Shown in pieces: positions 23,827 to 32,562 of a DNA stretch of 64,000 bases. Origin of the DNA: Sphingomonas sp. PP-CE-3A-406 (lineage in GTDB: Bacteria; Pseudomonadota; Alphaproteobacteria; Sphingomonadales; Sphingomonadaceae); NCBI RefSeq assembly GCF_003688625.1, contig NZ_RCWY01000001.1:434001-498000 (forward strand). The letters are read 5' to 3'. The notes beneath the pieces are model-generated. The model was not told the DNA's origin and made no database searches. It saw only the letters and a program-made list of their open reading frames with translations. Made by a program: the position numbers and the translations under genes. Position 1 is the first letter of the stretch, and the number at the start of each line of letters is the position of its first letter.

Positions 23827-24836
23827 CAGCCTTCGCGACGCCGGCCGCGTTTCTGGCGGCCTTGCGCGGCTTGCCGCAGGCAGACGCCGCGGCGCGATCC
23901 GCGGCGATCGCGCGGCAGGGAGATCTGACCAAGCCACCGGGATCGCTCGGTCGGCTGGAGGATATCGCGGTGTTCATGGCAGGCTGGCAGGGCAATCCGC
24001 TGCCCCGGCTCGATCGCGGCAGCGCGGTCGTGTTCGCGGGCAACCACGGCATCGTCGCGCGCGGCGTCAGCGCGTTTCCGGCTTCCGTCACCGCGCAGAT
24101 GGTGGCCAATTTCGAGCATGGCGGCGCGGCGATCAACGCGTTGTCGCGCGCGGCCGGCCTCGATCTCAAGATCGTGTCGCTCGACCTCGACCGGCCCACG
24201 ACGGATTTCACCGAAGCCGCGGCGATGTCCGAGGACGAGTGCCTTGCCGCGATCAACGCGGGCGCGGCGGCGGTCGCGGATGCGCCGGACCTGGTGGTGC
24301 TTGGCGAGATGGGCATCGGCAATTCCACCACCGCTGCGGCGCTGTGTCTGGCGAGCTTCGGCGGGTCGGCGAGCGACTGGGTCGGGCCGGGCACGGGGGT
24401 CGATGGCGAGGGCATCGGGCGCAAGGTCGCGGTCGTCGAGGCGGGAATCGCGTTGCACCGGGACGCGCTCACCACGCCGTTCGAGACCTTGCGACGGCTC
24501 GGCGGCCGCGAACTGGCGGCAATTGCGGGCGCTGTGGTGGCAGCGCGATTGGCGGGCGTACCGGTGATGCTCGACGGGTTCATCTGCTGTGCGGCGGTCG
24601 CGCCGTTGGCGGCGGCCTGTCCCGACATAGTCGCGCATTGCCTGGCCGGGCATGTCTCCGCCGAACCGGGGCATCGGCACCTGCTGGAGCGCATGCGGCT
24701 CGAGCCGCTCCTGTCGCTCGGAATGCGGCTGGGGGAAGGCAGTGGGGCTGCGACCGCGACGTTGCTCGTCCGGGCGGCGCTCGCGGCGCATGCCGAAATG
24801 GCGACGTTCGCCGAGGCCGGCGTTTCGTCGGCGTGA
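23823..24836 (+). CDS. cobT: Nicotinate-nucleotide:dimethylbenzimidazole phosphoribosyltransferase
   Basis: 337-residue enzyme that makes alpha-ribazole 5'-phosphate from dimethylbenzimidazole and nicotinate mononucleotide, the lower-ligand branch of B12 assembly. LTKPPGSLGRLEDIA near residue 40, FAGNHGIVARGVSAFP, the GEMGIGNSTTAAA loop, and SAEPGHRHLL are all conserved. The C-terminal GMRLGEGSGAA includes the region of the catalytic glutamate. It overlaps DUF1636 (ATGA) and the next gene (GTGA). Confidence 0.96.
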   Translation: MTAFATPAAFLAALRGLPQADAAARSAAIARQGDLTKPPGSLGRLEDIAVFMAGWQGNPLPRLDRGSAVVFAGNHGIVARGVSAFPASVTAQMVANFEHGGAAINALSRAAGLDLKIVSLDLDRPTTDFTEAAAMSEDECLAAINAGAAAVADAPDLVVLGEMGIGNSTTAAALCLASFGGSASDWVGPGTGVDGEGIGRKVAVVEAGIALHRDALTTPFETLRRLGGRELAAIAGAVVAARLAGVPVMLDGFICCAAVAPLAAACPDIVAHCLAGHVSAEPGHRHLLERMRLEPLLSLGMRLGEGSGAATATLLVRAALAAHAEMATFAEAGVSSA

Positions 24837-25402
24837 GCGCACACATGCTGTATCTCATGCGGCATGGTGCGCCCGAGGTGGCGGGGCGGTTGCTCGGGCG
24901 CACCGACGACCCGGCGACCGAGGCGGGGATCGCCTCCTGCGTCGTGCGGGCTGACGGTCTCGCGGTGGACCGGATAGAGGCGTCCGATCTGATCCGCGCG
25001 CGCGCTTGTGCGGAGGCCATCGCAGGCCCGCGGGGCATTCCCGTCAAGGTCGATCCACGCTGGCGGGAACTCGATTTCGGCGTCTGGGACGGGCTAGCTC
25101 CCGCGGCCATCGACTCCTCAGCGTTGTCCGCGTTCTACGACGATCCCGACGCGTCGCCGCCGCCGAATGGTGAACGCTGGTCCGCGCTGCAAAGCCGTGT
25201 TGCGCGAGCGGTGGCCGAGATGCCGGCGGTCTCGACACTGGTCGTGACGCATGGCGGCGCGATCCGGGCGGCGCTCGCGGACTTGTGCGGTTTCGATCGG
25301 CGGCAGGTCTGGGCGTTCGATCTGCCTTACGCCGCACTCGTGTCGCTGCGCATCTGGCCGGGCCAGCCACGGACTGTGCAGATCGTCGGGCTGGCGACGT
25401 GA
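24833..25402 (+). CDS. cobC: Histidine phosphatase, probable alpha-ribazole phosphatase
   Basis: 189-residue histidine phosphatase with the catalytic LYLMRHGAPE (RHG) near the N-terminus and the second VVTHGGAIRA. ELDFGVWDG is also typical. In this position it should dephosphorylate alpha-ribazole-5'-phosphate or adenosylcobalamin phosphate. The GTG start overlaps the cobT stop by four bases; an ATG at 24845 is a shorter alternative. Its stop overlaps cobS in turn. The symbol cobC is used here for the phosphatase, not the decarboxylase. Confidence 0.88.
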   Translation: MSAHMLYLMRHGAPEVAGRLLGRTDDPATEAGIASCVVRADGLAVDRIEASDLIRARACAEAIAGPRGIPVKVDPRWRELDFGVWDGLAPAAIDSSALSAFYDDPDASPPPNGERWSALQSRVARAVAEMPAVSTLVVTHGGAIRAALADLCGFDRRQVWAFDLPYAALVSLRIWPGQPRTVQIVGLAT

Positions 25403-26112
25403 AGCGGCTGGTCGTCGCGTTCGGGTTCCTGACGCGCTTGCCGATGCCCCGCATCGACGTCGGCGCTGAGGATTTCGCGACGGCGATCCGCTTTTACCCG
25501 ATCGTTGGCCTCGCGATCGGCGCGCTCGTTGCCGCGGCCGGCTGGCTCGGTGCACTCGTCGATCCGTGGACGGGCGCCTGTGCCGCGCTGCTGACCTGGA
25601 TCGCAGTTACTGGCGCGCTGCATCTCGACGGCCTTGCCGACCTCGCCGATGGTCTCGGCGCCGCGCATGGCGATCGGACACGGTTGCTTGCGGTCATGGC
25701 CGATCCGCATATCGGCAGCTTCGGCGTCGTCGCGATCGCCGGTCAAATGCTTGCCAAGCTTGTGCTGCTGCATGCGGTGGGAGCGAGCTGGGCGTTGATC
25801 GTCGTGCCGTTCGCCGCGAGGATGGGACCGCTCGTCTGGGCGAGGCTGTTGCCACCGCTGCGTCCTGGCGGCCTCGGCGCAGCGGTTGCCGATGCGGTGC
25901 GTGGGCGTGACCTTCTGGGGTGGGGGCTGCTGCTCGCGCTTGCCGCTAGCGCGGTGCCAGCGCTTGTCGCCCTGCCGCTGCTCGTGCTCGGCGTCGCGAC
26001 CTGGCTTCGGCGGACGCTCGGCGGTGTGACGGGCGATGCGCACGGCGCCGGGATCGAGATCGTCGAGACCGGCCTGCTAGTCGCGCTCGCGGTGGCCGGC
26101 GCGCTCGCTTAG
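25399..26112 (+). CDS. cobS: Adenosylcobinamide-GDP ribazoletransferase
   Basis: 237-residue integral membrane enzyme that joins alpha-ribazole to adenosylcobinamide-GDP, the final assembly step. FLTRLPMP and [12 protein letters not shown] open the protein, and the family metal motif is [13 protein letters not shown], with [12 protein letters not shown] following. Five or six hydrophobic helices are apparent. The GTG overlaps the phosphatase stop. The last 36 bases overlap the end of cobQ on the other strand. Confidence 0.95.
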   Translation: MKRLVVAFGFLTRLPMPRIDVGAEDFATAIRFYPIVGLAIGALVAAAGWLGALVDPWTGACAALLTWIAVTGALHLDGLADLADGLGAAHGDRTRLLAVMADPHIGSFGVVAIAGQMLAKLVLLHAVGASWALIVVPFAARMGPLVWARLLPPLRPGGLGAAVADAVRGRDLLGWGLLLALAASAVPALVALPLLVLGVATWLRRTLGGVTGDAHGAGIEIVETGLLVALAVAGALA

Positions 26113-27546
26113 CGCCAGCAGCGCGTCGAGATCGACATGACGTTCGAGCGTCGCGGCAATCGCATCGAGTGCGGCATCGATCGACGTACCGTGATCGGGC
26201 CCGCTGGCCGAAATGCCGAGCCGCGACAGCCACGCCGCACGCTGCTCCGCGAGCGCGAGCAGGCCGTGGATATAGCTGCCCGCCACCAGTCCGTCCGCGC
26301 TCGTCGCGCCTTCGGGAGTGCCATCGGCGCGGTGGCCGACCGGGCGCGCGGTTGCCGGCCCGGTCGTCGCGCCCATGTGCATCTCGTAACCCTCGAACGC
26401 CGCCCCCTGCGCTTGCCCGCGAATCCGGTCGAGCGTCTTGCGGCCGGTGAGGATCGTGTCGACGTCGAGCAGTCCCAGTCCGTCGACGCGCCCCGCCGGC
26501 CCCTCGATCCCGTCTGGATCGGCGATACTGTGACCGAGCATCTGGTAGCCGCCACAGAGTCCAAGCACCGGTTTGCCGCGGCGATGATGCGCGCGGATAT
26601 CGATGTCCCAGCCTTGCGCGCGGACGAAGGCGAGATCTGGAATCGTCGCTTTCGATCCGGCGAGCACGATCATGTCGACGTCGGGGATCGGCGAGCCCGG
26701 CGGCACCATCATCAGCGCGACGCCGGGTTCGAGCCGGAGCGGATCGAGGTCGTCGAAATTGGCGATCCGTGGCGTGATCGGGCAGGCGATCGTGACCTTA
26801 CGCTGGTTGCTGGCGACCGGGCGTTCGAGGATTACCGCATCCTCGCTCGGCAACCGTACCGCGTCGGCCAGCCACGGCACGACGCCGTACCCGCGCCATC
26901 CGCTGCGTGCCTCGATCGCGCGATAGCCGTCGTCGAACAGCACAGGGTCGCCGCGGAACTTGTTGATCAGGAAGCCGTGGATCATCGCCGCATCGGCCGG
27001 ATCGATCACGGCGCGCGTGCCGACGATCGCCGCGATCACGCCGCCACGGTCGATGTCGCCGACCAGCACGACGGGGACGTCGGCGGCGCGCGCGAACCCC
27101 ATGTTGGCGATGTCGCTGGCGCGCAGGTTGATCTCCGCGGGGCTGCCCGCGCCTTCGACGACGACGAGATCGCAGCCGGCCGACAGTCGCTCGAAGCTGT
27201 CGAGCACGTCGACCAGCAGTCCTTCGCGCCCCTCGCGCCAGCGTGCGGCGGCAAGCGTACCACGGACCTGCCCGCGGACGATCAACTGCGAGGTGCGGTC
27301 GCCCTGCGGCTTGAGCAGCACCGGATTCATGTCGACGCTGGGCTCGACGCGGCACGCAATCGCCTGCGTTGCCTGCGCCCGGCCGATCTCGCCACCATCG
27401 GCGGTGACGGCGGCATTGTTCGACATGTTCTGCGGCTTGAACGGTCGCACCGACAGCCCGCGATTGGCGAACGCGCGACACAGCCCCGCGACGAGCACCG
27501 ATTTGCCGACGTCCGAACCGGTTCCCTGCAACATCAGAGCGCCCAT
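26077..27546 (-). CDS. cobQ: Adenosylcobyric acid synthase (glutamine-hydrolysing)
   Basis: 489-residue enzyme that amidates four side chains of adenosylcobyrinic a,c-diamide, using glutamine and ATP. The N-terminal synthetase part has the P-loop GTGSDVGKS and [13 protein letters not shown], with [13 protein letters not shown] in the middle. The C-terminal class I amidotransferase part has the catalytic Cys in [12 protein letters not shown] and YEMHMG. The start ATG at 27546 overlaps the end of cbiB by 13 bases, so cobD, cbiB and cobQ form one minus-strand operon. Confidence 0.96.
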   Translation of the reverse strand: MGALMLQGTGSDVGKSVLVAGLCRAFANRGLSVRPFKPQNMSNNAAVTADGGEIGRAQATQAIACRVEPSVDMNPVLLKPQGDRTSQLIVRGQVRGTLAAARWREGREGLLVDVLDSFERLSAGCDLVVVEGAGSPAEINLRASDIANMGFARAADVPVVLVGDIDRGGVIAAIVGTRAVIDPADAAMIHGFLINKFRGDPVLFDDGYRAIEARSGWRGYGVVPWLADAVRLPSEDAVILERPVASNQRKVTIACPITPRIANFDDLDPLRLEPGVALMMVPPGSPIPDVDMIVLAGSKATIPDLAFVRAQGWDIDIRAHHRRGKPVLGLCGGYQMLGHSIADPDGIEGPAGRVDGLGLLDVDTILTGRKTLDRIRGQAQGAAFEGYEMHMGATTGPATARPVGHRADGTPEGATSADGLVAGSYIHGLLALAEQRAAWLSRLGISASGPDHGTSIDAALDAIAATLERHVDLDALLALSERAGHRERD

Positions 27547-28472
27547 GCAATCCCTCCGGCAATCATGAGAAGAAGGACGCACACCCGGCGATAGACGCCA
27601 AGCGCAGCGCGAAGGTCGACTGCGGTGGCGTCGCGGCGGCCATCGCCGATATAGGGTTTGGCAAGGGTCAGCCCGTCATAGGCGATCGGTCCGGCGAGGC
27701 GAAGACCGAGCACGCCGGCCATCGCCGCTTCGGGCCAGCCGGCGTTGGGTGAGGCGTGATTGCCGGCGTCGCGCCACATCGTTCGCCACCCACCGAGCCC
27801 CGCGACGCAGACCAGGACGCCGCTCAGCCGCGCCGGAATGAGATTGACCAGGTCGTCGGTCCGCGCGGCGGCCCAGCCGAACGCGCGCCAGCGGTCCTCG
27901 CGGTGGCCGATCAGGCTGTCCGCCGTGTTGATCGCCTTGTACGCCCACAGCCCGGGGACGCCCGCCACGAGCAGCCAGAACAGCGGTGCCACCACCCCAT
28001 CGCATAGGCTTTCCGCCAAGCTCTCGATCGCGGCGCTCGCGACGCCACTCTCGTCGAGCGATGCGACGTCGCGCCCGACGATCATCCCGACGCGGGATCG
28101 TGCGGCTGGGAGGTCGCCGGCTTCGAGCGCCGTCGCACACGGCACGACATGATCGTACAGGCTGCGGATCGCCAGCCCGGGTGCCGCCAGCAGGCCCAGC
28201 CCGAGCCAGGCGATCGGACCAAGCGCAAAGCGGGCAAGCGCGACGAGCGCCAGGGCGGTGGCAATCGTCACGCTGAGCAGCAGGACCAGCGCCAGAACGC
28301 CGGCACTGCGCCGTCTCGCGAACGACCAGGACGTCCTGTTCCAGTTTTTTTCGGTGTATCCGATGAGGCGGGCGAAGCCGCCGACGGGGTGGCCGATGCG
28401 TGCATAGACCGACGACGGCCAACCGATCGCGATGTCCAGTACCAGCGCGACCAGAGCGACGGGTTCAGCCAT
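27534..28472 (-). CDS. cbiB: Adenosylcobinamide-phosphate synthase (CbiB/CobD type)
   Basis: 312-residue membrane protein that attaches (R)-1-amino-2-propanol phosphate, made by the upstream decarboxylase, to adenosylcobyric acid. [23 protein letters not shown] and the block [27 protein letters not shown] are family hallmarks. Several transmembrane segments are visible. ATG at 28472 chosen because the conserved part starts there; it overlaps cobD by 8 bases. Confidence 0.95.
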   Translation of the reverse strand: MAEPVALVALVLDIAIGWPSSVYARIGHPVGGFARLIGYTEKNWNRTSWSFARRRSAGVLALVLLLSVTIATALALVALARFALGPIAWLGLGLLAAPGLAIRSLYDHVVPCATALEAGDLPAARSRVGMIVGRDVASLDESGVASAAIESLAESLCDGVVAPLFWLLVAGVPGLWAYKAINTADSLIGHREDRWRAFGWAAARTDDLVNLIPARLSGVLVCVAGLGGWRTMWRDAGNHASPNAGWPEAAMAGVLGLRLAGPIAYDGLTLAKPYIGDGRRDATAVDLRAALGVYRRVCVLLLMIAGGIAWAL

Positions 28473-29439
28473 GCGCGAGGGCTGCATCGAGGCGGGCGAA
28501 TGCGGCATCGTCGCCCGGCACGCCCAGTCTCAGCCACCGCGGCGCATAATCGAAGCGGCGGGTCAGGATGCCGGCGTGCGCGAGACGCTCGAATATCGCG
28601 TCGGCCGAATCGTGTTCGACCAGACGAAACAGAGGGCATTCGCCCGATGCGACGATGCCATGCCCGCGCAAGAGCGCGTCGAGGCGATCGGCGCGCGCGC
28701 CAATCGATTGGCGCGCCTGGGTTTGCCAGGCGGTATCACGATAGGCCGCGCACCCATAGGCGATCGTCTGCGCGGATACGGGCCAGCTTCCCAGCCTGCG
28801 CCGCATCGCAGTCGCGAGATCCGCCGGCGCGATCATGAAGCCCAGGCGGAGGCCGGCAAGTCCGAAAAACTTGCCGAACGAGCGGAACACGACCGCACGG
28901 TCGTCGGCGGCGAGATGCGGCACGATGCTGGTCTCGGGCACGACGTCGGCAAACGCCTCGTCGACGACCAGCCACGTGCCGCGGCGGGCGATGCCAACGA
29001 GGCGCTCGGGCGCATCGCGGCGGCCATCGGGATTGTTGGGGTTCGCGAGCAACACGGTTCCGGTCGTCACGCCGTCGATCGCCCCGCGGTCGATATACTG
29101 GGCATTCGCGAAAGCTTCTGCATGCGTGCCGTAACTCGGGACGACGACCCGGAGCGGGGAGGGGAGGTCAAGCGCGTCCAGCGACCGCAGCCCGATCTCG
29201 CTGCCCGGCAGCGCGACGACGCGGTCAGGGGTGGTGCCGAACACCTCCGCCGCCACCGCCTCGAGATCGAGTAGCGCATCGGTCGAAGGCAGCGAGTGCG
29301 TATCGACCTCGATCCCGGAGTGCGGCACCCAGGGTTGGGGATTGATCCCGGTCGACAGATCCAGCCACGGACGCGGCGCGTCGGGATAAAGCCGCGCGGC
29401 AATGTCGACCCTTCCCCCATGAACGCGCAGTGCCGACAT
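28465..29439 (-). CDS. cobD: L-threonine-O-3-phosphate decarboxylase (PLP)
   Basis: 324-residue fold type I PLP enzyme that makes (R)-1-amino-2-propanol O-2-phosphate for the nucleotide loop of cobalamin. LDLSTGINPQPW at the start, LANPNNPDGR, the Asp in VVDEAFAD, and the PLP lysine in RSFGKFFGLAGLRLGF identify it. An aminotransferase fold alone would also fit HisC, but the operon with cbiB and cobQ settles the role. A slightly longer GTG start at 29451 is possible. It is divergent from cobP, 92 bases away. Confidence 0.93.
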   Translation of the reverse strand: MSALRVHGGRVDIAARLYPDAPRPWLDLSTGINPQPWVPHSGIEVDTHSLPSTDALLDLEAVAAEVFGTTPDRVVALPGSEIGLRSLDALDLPSPLRVVVPSYGTHAEAFANAQYIDRGAIDGVTTGTVLLANPNNPDGRRDAPERLVGIARRGTWLVVDEAFADVVPETSIVPHLAADDRAVVFRSFGKFFGLAGLRLGFMIAPADLATAMRRRLGSWPVSAQTIAYGCAAYRDTAWQTQARQSIGARADRLDALLRGHGIVASGECPLFRLVEHDSADAIFERLAHAGILTRRFDYAPRWLRLGVPGDDAAFARLDAALAHG

Positions 29440-29531
29440 ATCATCTTTCACACGATCAGACGGGCTTTCGCTTGATCTTCCGGGCGTCATCGTCATTCCG
29501 CTGACGCGCCGCAAGCGCGAAGGGGTGTGAA

Positions 29532-30149
29532 ATGTATTCAGTGGACGCGTCGTTCGGCAAAACTCTGTTGGTCCTGGGGGGCGCGCGCTCTGGCAAGAGT
29601 CGCCATGCGCAGGCGATGGCCGAACAGGCAGCCGAACAGGCAGCCGCACAGGCAGCCCCACAGGCAGCCGCACAGGCAGCCGCACAGGGCGGTGATCTGG
29701 TCTATGTCGCGACGGCGCAAGCCTTTGACGACGAGATGGTCGATCGTATCGTCCGTCATCGCGCGGACCGCGACGCGCGCTGGCGGACCGTGGAAGCGCC
29801 GATCGCGCTCTCCGAGGCGTTGGCGGACGCCGATGGCGTGGCCAGCGTCATCGTGGTCGACTGTCTGACGCTCTGGATGACGAACCTTCTGCTCGGCGAC
29901 CACGATATCGAGGCGCGAACCGTCGACTTGCTGGCGGTGATCGCCCGCATGCAGGGTCGGGCGGTGTTCGTGTCGAACGAGGTGGGGATGGGCATCGTCC
30001 CCGATAATGCCCTTGCCCGGCGGTTCCGCGACGAAGCCGGCCGGCTGCATCAGCGCCTCGCTGCGCAGGTCGACTCCGTCGATATGGTATTCGCGGGACT
30101 GGTCCAGCGGTGGAAGGGCGTTTCTCCCGCGCAATCATTTCATCGATAA
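29532..30149 (+). CDS. cobP: Adenosylcobinamide kinase / guanylyltransferase
   Basis: 205-residue bifunctional enzyme that phosphorylates adenosylcobinamide and adds GMP, activating it for CobS. LVLGGARSGKSRHA is the P-loop (about residues 13-26), and DCLTLWMTNLL and VSNEVGMGIVPDN are family blocks. Between the P-loop helix and the next strand (DLVYVATAQAFDDEM) lies a run rich in Gln and Ala encoded by five 12-base tandem units, which lengthens the helix by about 20 residues. AGGGG precedes the ATG. This gene alone on the plus strand is divergent from the cobD operon. Confidence 0.94.
   Translation: MYSVDASFGKTLLVLGGARSGKSRHAQAMAEQAAEQAAAQAAPQAAAQAAAQGGDLVYVATAQAFDDEMVDRIVRHRADRDARWRTVEAPIALSEALADADGVASVIVVDCLTLWMTNLLLGDHDIEARTVDLLAVIARMQGRAVFVSNEVGMGIVPDNALARRFRDEAGRLHQRLAAQVDSVDMVFAGLVQRWKGVSPAQSFHR
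29626..29685 (+). repeat. 12-bp tandem repeat inside cobP
   Basis: Five adjoining copies of AGGCAGCCGCAC with single-base variants (CCGAAC, CCCCAC), coding for Gln-Ala-Ala plus Glu, Ala or Pro. A looser unit precedes them. Unit length is four codons, so changes in copy number keep the reading frame. Confidence 0.9.
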
Positions 30150-30485
30150 TCCACGATCGTTGGTAATGAATGATCAGATCGAAATCGCGACGCCCTCACC
30201 AAAACTCGAGCCGAAATAAGAGGCGCACGTTGCGATATATCGCGCCTAACCTCCATGATCCCGCGATTATCGTAACAATGAATTTTGGATATAATTCTGT
30301 CTAATCACAGAGAATATCCACACCGCTCCGCGCGATATTTATTTTGGTAATATTTATATTTCGTAAGATATGTGTGAATAGCGGGCGTCCTTCTATGTTA
30401 TTATCGTTCATCGTCAGCCGACGCTTGGGCTCTGACGACCGAGAGAGGCTTGTGCTCCCGCCCCGATTTTTGCGGGAATACATTT
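30150..30485. other. AT-rich intergenic region before the Crp/Fnr regulator
   Basis: A 335-base gap much richer in A+T than its surroundings, most strongly at 30331-30372. It contains a 12-base palindrome GCGATATATCGC (30232-30243) flanked by GGCGC and GCGCC, and two ATATTTAT-like elements near 30335-30358. No gene is evident; a 17-codon frame at about 30169 has no support. It probably carries the promoter and operators of the regulator. Confidence 0.55.
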
Positions 30486-31223
30486 ATGAGTTCAACCTCC
30501 GGACCGCTGTCGCTGTTGGTCCGCAAACTCGAGACGCACGCGGTCCTCGATGCCGCCGATCGGTCGGCGCTGCTCGCACTTCCCTACACCTGCCGGACCT
30601 ACGAGGCCTCGTCGTATCTGGTGCGCGAGGGCGATGCACCGGCGCAATGCGCGGTGTTATTGACGGGGTTCGCCTATCGCCAGAAACTCACCGGGTCGGG
30701 CATGCGACAGATCGTGTCGATGCACATTCCCGGCGAGGCGCTCGATTTCCAGCACCTCTTTCTCGATGTCGCGGATCACAACGTCCAGACGCTGACCCGT
30801 GCGGATGTCGCGACGATCCCACGGACCGCGCTGCGCGAGCTGGCGCAGTCGCGCGCGTCTATCGGCAATGCGATCTTCATCAACACGCTCGTCGAAGCGT
30901 CGATCTTTCGCGAATGGATCCTGAACGTGGGCCGTCGCGATGCACGGTCACGGCTCGCACACTTCCTTTGCGAGTTTGCGATCCGCCTCGATATGCAGGG
31001 GCTGACGGGGCCCGAGGGCTATGAATTGCCGATGAGCCAGGAGCAGCTAGGCGATGCGCTGGGTTTGACCGCGGTGCATGTAAACCGGACGATCAAGTCG
31101 CTCGAGTCCGATGGACTGATCTCGCGAAACCGACGCCGGATCAGCTTTCCGCGCTGGGATGCGTTGCGTGAACTCGCCGATTTCTCGACGCGCTATCTGC
31201 ACCTATCCCAGCAGCGCGGTTAG
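30486..31223 (+). CDS. Crp/Fnr-family transcriptional regulator
   Basis: 245-residue regulator. An N-terminal cyclic-nucleotide-binding-type beta barrel (about residues 25-120; SYLVREGDAPAQCAVLLTGFAYRQ) is joined by a long dimer helix to a winged helix (about 170-225), where LPMSQEQLGDALGLTAVHVNRT is the helix-turn-helix. No N-terminal cysteine cluster of the FNR type is present, so an oxygen-sensing [4Fe-4S] cluster is unlikely; the effector is unknown. ATG 30486 follows GCGGGAA. It may control itself through the AT-rich region upstream. Confidence 0.9.
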   Translation: MSSTSGPLSLLVRKLETHAVLDAADRSALLALPYTCRTYEASSYLVREGDAPAQCAVLLTGFAYRQKLTGSGMRQIVSMHIPGEALDFQHLFLDVADHNVQTLTRADVATIPRTALRELAQSRASIGNAIFINTLVEASIFREWILNVGRRDARSRLAHFLCEFAIRLDMQGLTGPEGYELPMSQEQLGDALGLTAVHVNRTIKSLESDGLISRNRRRISFPRWDALRELADFSTRYLHLSQQRG

Positions 31224-31438
31224 CGATCACGCGACGGGTCCACCGAATCGATCAACCGCCCGCCGGCCATGAAGACCGCGATGGGGCAGGCTGCGAACAA
31301 CAGCCAGCCGCCATAGCCCGGGTATTGCTGGAGGTAATGCATCCCGCGCTCGACCGCGCCGAGCCCCAGCCCGTAGATGACGAGGAACGCCTCGAACTTG
31401 GTCTTGACGACGAACAGGCGGGCAAATTTGGTCCACAT
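31220..31438 (-). CDS. Small membrane protein
   Basis: 72-residue protein with one clear hydrophobic segment (GGWLLFAACPIAVFMAGG) and a second weaker one (FLVIYGLGLGAVERG). I do not recognise it beyond a general similarity to short conserved membrane proteins of sphingomonads. Its end overlaps the stop of the regulator by four bases on the opposite strand. Both membrane segments and a plausible start support a real gene. Confidence 0.65.
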   Translation of the reverse strand: MWTKFARLFVVKTKFEAFLVIYGLGLGAVERGMHYLQQYPGYGGWLLFAACPIAVFMAGGRLIDSVDPSRDR

Positions 31439-31501
31439 GTCGCGAAACTAGCAAGAGCCGTGCCAGTGGCGGAATTCTGTCGATCCCGATCGGCGTCAGA
31501 T

Positions 31502-31520
31502 GGTTAATTGTAAATTAACC
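31502..31520. promoter_or_regulatory. AT-rich inverted repeat between astA and the small membrane gene
   Basis: GGTTAATT (31502-31509), GTA, AATTAACC (31513-31520): a perfect 8-bp dyad standing out from GC-rich flanks. It lies 64 bases before the small membrane gene and 26 bases after the astA stop, both on the minus strand, so it could be an operator of the former or a weak hairpin ending the latter. Confidence 0.35.
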
Positions 31521-31545
31521 CGACGCATTCGCGATCGTCGCAAGG

Positions 31546-32562
31546 TCAGATGCGGCTGACGTGCAGGACCGTATCGCCCTCGCCAACCGCTAGCGCTTCG
31601 GCGCAGTCTCCGGCCAACACGATCCCGTCGTCAGCCTCGCGCACATCGCCGAAGGCTGCACGAAAATCCGCGAGGTGTCCGGTAGCGACCAGATCCTGCT
31701 CACCGCCGCCGCCATCTATCGCGGCAATCCGGCTTTGACGCGCTTCGGCGATGGTGCGGACCCGGTCGGTGCGCGCGGTCATCGTCGGGCCACCGTCGAA
31801 GATGTCGACATAGTTTTCGAACGCGAAGCCTTCGTTCTCGAGCATCCGCATCGCCGCACGACCTGAAGGGTGGGGAAGGCCGATCGCGGCGCGCGCGCTT
31901 TCGGTGAGCATCGCGGTGTAGATCGGGTGCTTGGGCATCAGGTCGGCGATGAACTGGTGGCCGTTGATCGCATTGAACTGGTCGGCGTCCTGGAAATTCA
32001 TCCCGAAGAACCGCCCGGCGAGACCGTCCCAGAACGGCGAACCGCCCGCTTCGTCGATCACCCCACGCAGTTCGGCGAGGATGCGGTCGGCGAAGCGCGC
32101 GCGGTGCATCTTGATGAACAAATAACGGCTGCGCGCGAGCAACAGGCCCAGGCCACCGGCGCGTTCGCCCGGGTGGAGGAACAGCCCGCCGACTTCGCTT
32201 GCACCCTCCAGGTCGGTGGCGAGCGTCAGCATGTCGGCGCGGAACGTGCGGTTCAACTCGCGGCTGTGCTGCGTGAGCTGGCCGATCCGGTAGCTGTAGA
32301 ACGGGTAGCTCTGGCCGACCTGCGTGAAGATCTGGCAGGTGCCGCGGACTTCCTTCGTCGCGACATTCTCGAGCACCAGCACGAACAGTTCGTCCTGGAC
32401 CGGGCCGTCGGTCCGCGCGAACGCGGCGTGGCTGCGTTCGAGCTTGGCGGTCAGCGCGCGCCGATCGGGGGGCAGGTTGGTGAATCCGCCGCCCGTGAGC
32501 TTGGCCATTTCGTAGAGATGCTGGAGATCGTCGTCGACCGCGGCCCGGATCCTGAAACTCAC
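31546..32562 (-). CDS. astA: Arginine N-succinyltransferase
   Basis: 338-residue first enzyme of the AST pathway. It transfers succinyl from succinyl-CoA to the alpha-amino group of arginine. FRIRAAVDDDLQHLYEMAKLTGGGFTNLP is the family N-terminus (quoted in part: YEMAKLTGGGFTNLP), and SEVGGLFLHPGERAGGLGLLLARSRY includes the acyl-CoA loop (GLFLHPGERAGGLG). The GTG start overlaps the stop of the upstream M20 hydrolase as GTGA, so the two are translationally coupled. Its partner astB lies at 542 and is not in this operon. Confidence 0.95.
   Translation of the reverse strand: MSFRIRAAVDDDLQHLYEMAKLTGGGFTNLPPDRRALTAKLERSHAAFARTDGPVQDELFVLVLENVATKEVRGTCQIFTQVGQSYPFYSYRIGQLTQHSRELNRTFRADMLTLATDLEGASEVGGLFLHPGERAGGLGLLLARSRYLFIKMHRARFADRILAELRGVIDEAGGSPFWDGLAGRFFGMNFQDADQFNAINGHQFIADLMPKHPIYTAMLTESARAAIGLPHPSGRAAMRMLENEGFAFENYVDIFDGGPTMTARTDRVRTIAEARQSRIAAIDGGGGEQDLVATGHLADFRAAFGDVREADDGIVLAGDCAEALAVGEGDTVLHVSRI

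Noticed and set aside
30169..30222. 17-codon frame (MNDQIEIATPSPKLEPK)
   Set aside because: No conserved motif, weak ribosome site, and it lies in a region more readily explained as regulatory.
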